From NCBI GenBank assembly GCA_963770535.1, contig CAVYPZ010000003.1, forward strand, positions 2,914,001-2,978,000: a stretch of 64,000 bases of DNA, in the 5' to 3' direction. Shown here piece by piece: positions 59,586 to 64,000 of the stretch. The notes beneath the pieces were generated by a model that worked only from the letters and a program-made list of their open reading frames with translations, was not told the origin of the DNA and did no database searches. Position 1 is the first letter of the stretch. Each line of letters begins with the position of its first letter. Both the position numbers and the translations under genes were made by a program. Source of the stretch: RYN-230 sp963770535. Its GTDB lineage: Bacteria; Actinomycetota; Actinomycetes; Streptosporangiales; Streptosporangiaceae.

Positions 59586-59999
59586 ATGACTGCCGCCTGG
59601 TCTCCGGAACAGGTTGAGCGAATCGGCAGGGCCGAAGAACTGCAGATCGCCGTCAAGCGCCCCGACGGGACACTGCGGCGCTGGGTGCCGATATGGGTTG
59701 TCTGCGTCGGAGAGCAGGTGTTCGTGCGAACCTGGTACCGACGTGACAACGGCTGGTTCGGTCACGTGCTGGACTCGCGGCGAGCACGGATCCGCGTCCC
59801 GGGCCTGGAGGTCGATGTCGCCGTCGAGGACGCCGGCGAAGACGCGGCCAAGCTGCGCCCGGGCGTCGATGCCGCCTACCGCGCCAAATACGAACGCTAC
59901 AGAGGCGCGTCAGTCGATCGCATGGCGGCTGACGCCGCCGCAGCCACGACCCTGCGGCTCATCCCTGAGCAAGGAGCACGTGCAACCAGCGGCGAGTGA
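59586..59999 (+). CDS. DUF2255 family protein
   Basis: A 137-aa protein with WSPEQVERIGRAEELQIAVK, LRRWVPIWVVCVGEQVFVRTW and AYRAKYERYRGASVDRMAAD, the order and residues of DUF2255, small split-barrel-like proteins of unknown function common in actinomycetes. GGAGGAG precedes the ATG at a suitable distance. GC content is lower than in the regulator pair upstream, consistent with recent arrival. Confidence 0.85.
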   Translation: MTAAWSPEQVERIGRAEELQIAVKRPDGTLRRWVPIWVVCVGEQVFVRTWYRRDNGWFGHVLDSRRARIRVPGLEVDVAVEDAGEDAAKLRPGVDAAYRAKYERYRGASVDRMAADAAAATTLRLIPEQGARATSGE

Positions 60000-60295
60000 C
60001 ACCCTGACCAGCTCATCCCGGGCCCCCATGCCTGAGGCTCCTGACGCACCCACAGCTCAAGGACCGTTGAGACCCCAGGAGGGGACCACTCCCCCGCCTT
60101 CTGGCGGCTCGCAACGAGTCATGACCATGTGCCCTGCTCCCCAGCTTGCCCTGGCAGATCGCATGGGTCCGGGACGCAACATTTCGATCCGGCGCGGCCT
60201 GCCGCTGCAGACCGCCCGAGCGTGCGGGCCGTCACTGCTCCGCGCCTGTTGCTGTTATCAGGCGCAGGAGCGGGCCGGCAGGGCGTTCTTCGCTG
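60000..60295. other. Intergenic region with hairpin-borne dispersed element
   Basis: Contains copy D of the dispersed motif in a strong hairpin (60237-60271). Otherwise no gene or promoter is evident. Confidence 0.5.
60237..60271. repeat. Dispersed TTGCTGTTATC element, copy D, in a 12-bp-stem hairpin
   Basis: GCTCC-GCGCCTG (60237-60248) pairs with CAGGCGC-A-GGAGC (60259-60271) with one bulged A. The ten-base loop TTGCTGTTAT is the core of the motif. TGTTGCTGTTATCAG is identical to copy C at 38429-38443. It lies about 24 bases beyond the restored end of the minus-strand SnoaL-like gene (60296). Confidence 0.65.
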
Positions 60296-60743
60296 TCAGG
60301 CGAGGCCGATCTGCCTGCGCTGCAGTGCGGAGTCGTAGAAGGCGGAGATGATGATCAGCTGGTCGCCGTCCCACTTGGTGGTCTGGCGCGAACGCCTTTC
60401 CCGTCGGGGGGATCACGGTGCCGTCAGGCAGGGCCATCTCCCCGGTGAAGGTGCCGGTGGCGTTGGTGACGACGGTGATCCAGTCGCCGCTTCCGAACTG
60501 GATCGGGTACGGGTCGCTGTGCACGTGCATGTCAGGGAAGACGCGCAGAAACTGCTGCATCGCCGCGGCGTGGGCTTCCTTTCCGTAGACCGGCTCGGCG
60601 AGCCCGGGGATGTACGCGACCATGTCGGGGTGGTGGACCTCGTCTACCACCGCGAAGTCGCGGGCGTTGAACGCGTCGTCGCCCTTCTTCATCAGCGCGA
60701 GCAGGCGCGCGGTCCGGCTGGTGCCGTGAGCCGGGATCGCCAT
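60296..60743 (-). pseudogene. SnoaL-like / ester cyclase protein with C-terminal frameshift
   Basis: A SnoaL-like NTF2-fold protein starts MAIPAHGTSRTARLLALMKK and includes GDDAFNARDFAVVDEVHHPDM and GDWITVVTNATGTFTGEMALPDG. After PPTGKAF (near 60395) the frame shifts. In the correct frame the family's QTTKWDGDQLIIISAFYDSA end follows, stopping at 60296. Compared with the usual GKAF-x4-GQTTKW spacing a few codons are also missing. Either a small deletion inactivated it, or it is a sequence error. Confidence 0.75.
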
Positions 60744-60792
60744 GAGGGCTCCTTGCGGTGGGGGTGATGGTGACGTTCACGGCCGGAGGGCC

Positions 60793-61311
60793 GTGAACTC
60801 TGCCACCGACGTGGCACGCGAGGCCGAGGTCGCCGAGCAGACCGTCTACAACTACTTTCCGACCAAGGAGCAGCTGGTCACCGATCGCGAGCAGCAGATC
60901 CAGGACCGGCTGTGCGACCTGATCCGCTCCCGGCCGCCCGCGGTCACCCCGGCCGCGGCCATCCGCGACTTCGTCCTGGAGTCCGTCAACGCGATCCCCG
61001 GCATCGCGCCGCACAAGTGGCGCGGCGAGCTCGGCTACCTGGCGGCCATCAGCCCCGCTGTGCACCGGCTGGCGCTTGAGCTGGCTGACCGCCAGGCCCT
61101 CGCCCTCGCCCGCGCCATCAGCGACACCACCACCGTCGCCCCGGAGGTCGCCAGGCTGCAGGGGATCGCGCTGGCCGGGGTGTTCCAGATCATCATCAGC
61201 GAGGCCGGCCAGCGCACCCGTGAGGGCCAGAGCCAGCCGGAGATCGCCCGCGGGCTGCACCCGGTCATCGAAAACGTCCTGGACGAGCTCGACCGCTGGC
61301 TCAGCGCGTAA
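60793..61311 (+). CDS. N-terminally truncated TetR-family regulator
   Basis: A frame of about 172 aa that begins in the middle of a TetR helix-turn-helix: the recognition part ATDVAREAEVAEQTVYNYFPTKEQLV is present but helix 1 (normally about 25 residues) is replaced by unrelated sequence. The C-terminal ligand-binding part is intact to DELDRWLSA. The start could be GTG 60793 or ATG 60742, which overlaps the divergent SnoaL-like gene. It is probably non-functional as a DNA-binding protein, and its loss may have accompanied the decay of its divergent partner. Confidence 0.65.
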   Translation: MNSATDVAREAEVAEQTVYNYFPTKEQLVTDREQQIQDRLCDLIRSRPPAVTPAAAIRDFVLESVNAIPGIAPHKWRGELGYLAAISPAVHRLALELADRQALALARAISDTTTVAPEVARLQGIALAGVFQIIISEAGQRTREGQSQPEIARGLHPVIENVLDELDRWLSA

Positions 61312-61341
61312 CCCGGCTTGCACCGGGCGCACCGGTCAGTG

Positions 61342-62574
61342 TCAGTGCGGCAGGACACATGGGTCTTGTCTCACCCGGCTGGCCCGGGACTCCAGGTAGC
61401 GCTGCTCGGCGAGGCTGGCGGTGGCCTTCGCGGCGCGCCGGTAGTGCTCGTACGCCCCGGCGGTGTCGCCGGTCTTCTCCAGCAGGTGCGCCCGCACGGA
61501 CAGCAGCCGGTGATGCCCGGCCATCCGCTCGTCACTGTCCAAGGTGGCCAGCAGGGGCAGCCCGGCCAGCGGGCCCTCGGTCTCGGCGAGCGCGATCGCC
61601 CGGTTGAGGGTGACCATGGGGTTGGGCGCGATCCGCTCCAGGATCAGGTAAAGGGCGTGCACCTGCGGCCAGTTGGTCTGTGCGGCGGTAGCCGCGTCGG
61701 CGTGCGTGGCGGCGATGGCGGCCTGCAGCTGGTATGGCCCCAGCGCCGGGCCGGCCAGCGACGCCTTGACCAGCTCGGTGCCCTCGCCGGCCAGCCCGCG
61801 GTCCCACAGCGTGCGGTCCTGCTCGTCCAGCGGCACCAGGTCGCCGGCCGCCGTCGTCCGTGCCCGCCGGCGGGCGTGGGTCAGCAGCATCAGCGCGAGC
61901 AGCCCGGTCACCTCGCCGTCCCCGGGCAGCTGCGCGTGCACCATCCTGGCCAGCCGGATTGCCTCCTGCGCGAGGTCGGCGCGGTGCAGCTCGCGGCCTG
62001 AGGAGGCGGTGTAGCCCTCGTTGAAGATCAGGTAGAGCACGTGCAGGACGACGCGCAGCCGCGCCCCGCGCTCCGCGCCGCCCGGCGGGCTGAACGAGCT
62101 GCCGGCGGCTTTGATCCGCTGCTTGGCCCGGCTGATCCTGGCCGCCATCGTGGCCTCCGGCACCAGGAAGGCGCGGGCGATCTCGGCGGTGGTCAGGCCG
62201 CCGGCCGCCCGGAGCGTCAGGGCGGTCTGCGAGGCCGCGGTCAGCACCGGGTGGCAGCACAGGAACAGCAGGAGGAGCGTGTCGTCGGTGTCCGGCACGT
62301 CCCCGGGCGCCACCTCGGTGGCTGCCGTCCACTCCCGCTCGCGGCGTGCGTGGTCACCGCGCATGTGGTCAATGAGCCGACGGGACGCGACCGTCATCAG
62401 CCAGCCGTGCGGGTTGCCCGGCACTCCCCCGTCCGGCCACTGCACGGTGGCGGCGAGAACGGCCTCCTGGACGGCGTCCTCACATCCTTCGAACTGGCCG
62501 TGCCGGCGTGCCAGCGCGCCGAGGACCCGCGGCGAGAGCTCGCGCAGCAGGTCCTCGGTGGCTGGTGCCGTCAT
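61342..62574 (-). CDS. ECF42-type RNA polymerase sigma factor
   Basis: A 410-aa protein. Residues 1-180 contain sigma-70 region 2 (EDAVQEAVLAATVQWPDGGVPGNPHGWL) and region 4 (LTTAEIARAFLVPEATMAARISRAKQRIK). The remaining ~220 residues (LYLIFNEGYTASSGRELHRADLAQEAIRLARMV onward) are the helical extension with NEGY and tetratricopeptide-like character typical of ECF42. It overlaps the DGPF-domain gene by four bases. In this group the C-terminal extension, not an anti-sigma factor, is thought to set activity. Confidence 0.93.
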   Translation of the reverse strand: MTAPATEDLLRELSPRVLGALARRHGQFEGCEDAVQEAVLAATVQWPDGGVPGNPHGWLMTVASRRLIDHMRGDHARREREWTAATEVAPGDVPDTDDTLLLLFLCCHPVLTAASQTALTLRAAGGLTTAEIARAFLVPEATMAARISRAKQRIKAAGSSFSPPGGAERGARLRVVLHVLYLIFNEGYTASSGRELHRADLAQEAIRLARMVHAQLPGDGEVTGLLALMLLTHARRRARTTAAGDLVPLDEQDRTLWDRGLAGEGTELVKASLAGPALGPYQLQAAIAATHADAATAAQTNWPQVHALYLILERIAPNPMVTLNRAIALAETEGPLAGLPLLATLDSDERMAGHHRLLSVRAHLLEKTGDTAGAYEHYRRAAKATASLAEQRYLESRASRVRQDPCVLPH

Positions 62575-62942
62575 GCCTCCAGCTGTCCGTCCGCGAACAT
62601 CACCTGCCGCACCTCGACCCCCAGGCCCTCGACCGCGGAGTCGGGGATCTGCGCGGCCAGCTCGATCGCCCGCTCCTTGTTCTCGCAGTCGACCAGGTAG
62701 AAGCCGCCCAGGTACTCCTTGGCCTCCAGGAAAGGCCCGTCGGTCACCACCGGCTGGCCGTTGCGCACGGATACCACGACCGCCTGTGACGGATCGACCA
62801 GCGCCTGCGTGGTGATCAGCTCGCCGGACTTCTTCAGCGCCTCGATGAACGTGCCGTGGCCGCCGCCGATCGCCGCCTTCTCCTCGTCGGTCAGCGCGTC
62901 CAGCACGGCCGGGTTGATATGCAGGCTGATCAGGAACTGCAT
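62571..62942 (-). CDS. YCII-related DGPF-domain protein
   Basis: A 123-aa protein of the YCII/DGPF fold, with the motif VTDGPFLEAKEYLGGFYLVDCENKERAIELA. ATG 62942 is chosen because MQFLISLHINP begins the domain. The longer frame lacks support. It is the standard partner of ECF42 sigma factors and is thought to act with them. The stop overlaps the sigma-factor start (ATGA), so the two are coupled. Confidence 0.92.
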   Translation of the reverse strand: MQFLISLHINPAVLDALTDEEKAAIGGGHGTFIEALKKSGELITTQALVDPSQAVVVSVRNGQPVVTDGPFLEAKEYLGGFYLVDCENKERAIELAAQIPDSAVEGLGVEVRQVMFADGQLEA

Positions 62943-63075
62943 CGTGTACTCCTCGTGGTTCGCGAGCCCGGCTGGGCTCCTCGACCGGTTGGTCGGAGCA
63001 GCCGCCGCCGTCTTGACATCCCCCGCCAGAAATCTCACGAGTGTTCCGCGCCGGGCGGGTGACCCGGGCCGGGAA

Positions 63076-63477
63076 TCAGGGGCTGTGCACCGCCAGCACG
63101 GAGATGCGGCGCCCCGCTGCCCCGTCGGTCACCAGGTAGGTCGCGGTGAGCCGGCTGATCTCGCTGCCATCGCCCCTGCGGCGCGAGATCGTCCCCCGGT
63201 ACAGAGCCGACGCGCAGTTCAGGACGGTGACCTCGAAGCCGAGAATCTCGCTGCCGTGGTAGCCGGCGGCGCGCATCCCGTCAACCTGCTGCTGGACCGC
63301 CGCAATGACCTGGTCATCGCTGGCCAGCGCGACGACCCCCCCGTCGGTGCTGAGCAGCAGCGGAACGCCGTAGTAGGCGAGCAGCGCGCCCGTGTCACGC
63401 TCGCCCCGCCCGGCCGCCGCGAACGCGTCAAGGTACTCACCAAACCACCGGCTCACCTCGCTGCTGTCCACGGCCAC
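63076..63477 (-). CDS. NTF2/SnoaL-like small protein
   Basis: A protein of about 133 aa with VSRWFGEYLDAFAAAGRGER, YGVPLLLSTDGGVVALASDDQVIAAVQQQVDGMRAAGY and YRGTISRRRGDGSEISRLTATYLVTDG, the helix-plus-curved-sheet layout of the SnoaL/NTF2 fold (DUF6841-like). GTG 63477 or 63471 starts it. Function unknown; some family members are cyclases or binding proteins. Confidence 0.7.
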   Translation of the reverse strand: MAVDSSEVSRWFGEYLDAFAAAGRGERDTGALLAYYGVPLLLSTDGGVVALASDDQVIAAVQQQVDGMRAAGYHGSEILGFEVTVLNCASALYRGTISRRRGDGSEISRLTATYLVTDGAAGRRISVLAVHSP

Positions 63478-63575
63478 GGACCATACCGCTGCCGCGCCGC
63501 GGCCGCCAGCGTCCCTCCCCTGGCCGCCCGGGCCAGGGCCCTTTGCCCCGCAGCCAGCGCGGCTTCCGCCCGGGT

Positions 63576-64000
63576 TCAGTGAGACAGGGCGGGCGCGATG
63601 AACGTGCCGGCGACCCAGTGCGCGACCCCGGCCGGGTAAGGCGCGCCCAGGCTGAGCACGATGTGGCTGAATCCGCCGTCGAGTGCCGCGCGGATGACGT
63701 CCCCGGTCTCGGCGGGCCGGTCGTAGGAGGCCGGCAGGACGATCGAGCGGGTGATCTCGGCCGGGTCGCGGCCAATCTCGGCGCACAGGCGGTCCAGCGC
63801 GGCGCTGCGCGCGATCGCGTCGCTGATGCTGCCGCCGGGCATGTTCCACCGGTCGGCATGCTCGGCGACCACGCGCAGCGTGGGGGTCGCGCGTCCCCCG
63901 ATCATGATCGGCGGGTGTGGCTGCTGCACGGGCTTGGGACTGCAGAAAGCGCCGGTGAGCTGGTGGTAGCGGCCGTCGAAGTCGAATGGCCCGGTCTCGG
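63576..64000 (-). CDS. LLM-class F420-dependent oxidoreductase, 5' end cut off
   Basis: The frame is open to the window edge, so the N-terminal part is missing. The visible C-terminal ~140 residues (ETGPFDFDGRYHQL, VQQPHPPIMIGGRATPTLRVVAEHADRWNMPGG, DPAEITRSIV, GFSHIVLSLGAPYP) match luciferase-like flavin/F420-dependent oxidoreductases. The PHPPIMIGG motif is diagnostic. In actinomycetes most such proteins use F420. Substrate unknown. Confidence 0.88.
   Translation of the reverse strand, partial: ETGPFDFDGRYHQLTGAFCSPKPVQQPHPPIMIGGRATPTLRVVAEHADRWNMPGGSISDAIARSAALDRLCAEIGRDPAEITRSIVLPASYDRPAETGDVIRAALDGGFSHIVLSLGAPYPAGVAHWVAGTFIAPALSH

Overview
The window is very GC-rich (around 70-75% by eye in most genes) with strong G/C third-position bias, many GTG starts, densely packed genes and short ATGA/GTGA overlaps. 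These features, plus MalT-like LAL regulators, an F420-type LLM oxidoreductase, small actinobacterial DUF proteins, a HelR-type RNA polymerase motor with a rifamycin-associated element and an actinobacterial-type dif sequence, point to a filamentous or related actinomycete. The Streptosporangiales are my best guess, but that is inference. No rRNA, tRNA or CRISPR array was seen.

Layout. 1-10.2 kb is metabolic: an acyl-CoA synthetase (cut by the window edge) with a MaoC hydratase, a secreted phosphoesterase, a fumarylacetoacetate-hydrolase-fold enzyme, a stand-alone adenylate kinase, glycerate kinase and a divergent PRPP synthetase. 8.0-10.75 kb (minus) is a two-subunit molybdenum hydroxylase. 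10.8-17.1 kb has an alpha/beta hydrolase and two convergent LAL regulators. 17.4-24.4 kb has two related ~80-aa proteins, an arylsulfatase with its radical-SAM maturase, and a DUF6325/DUF1269 group with a 23-residue Arg-rich peptide. 24.5-34.6 kb is mixed housekeeping and accessory: methionine aminopeptidase, S9 peptidase, a frameshifted amidohydrolase, MFS and FUSC-like membrane proteins, GNAT, phosphatase, DinB and an AAA+ ATPase. 34.7-37.6 kb is an ArsR-controlled operon with an unusual continuous ArsR-SDR reading frame. 38-45.3 kb holds a degenerate tyrosine recombinase, GrpB, a VOC gene enclosed by perfect 36-bp inverted repeats, helR and an APH(6)-like kinase.

At 45.3-47.9 kb the composition drops and there is a TetR/SDR pair, a dif-like XerCD site at 47355-47382 and remnants of a transposase and a DUF929 gene. 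This looks like an insertion zone, possibly at the replication terminus. To its right lies a copper operon on the minus strand (CopA, a SCO1-membrane fusion and an Asp-box lipoprotein), facing a DUF5134 gene across three 17-bp boxes phased at 22 bp. 54.7-58.8 kb has a PadR regulator with a DivIVA-like membrane protein and a NarL-type two-component system with a divergent membrane protein. 58.8-61.3 kb is littered with broken genes. The window ends with an ECF42 sigma factor and its DGPF partner, a SnoaL-like protein and part of an LLM oxidoreductase.

The strongest unexplained signals are the 36-bp inverted-repeat cassette around the VOC gene, the dif site beside a low-GC island, the RAE-helR locus with candidate -10 boxes on both sides, and a dispersed motif (TTGCTGTTATC core, four copies) that forms the loop of GC hairpins in at least two places.
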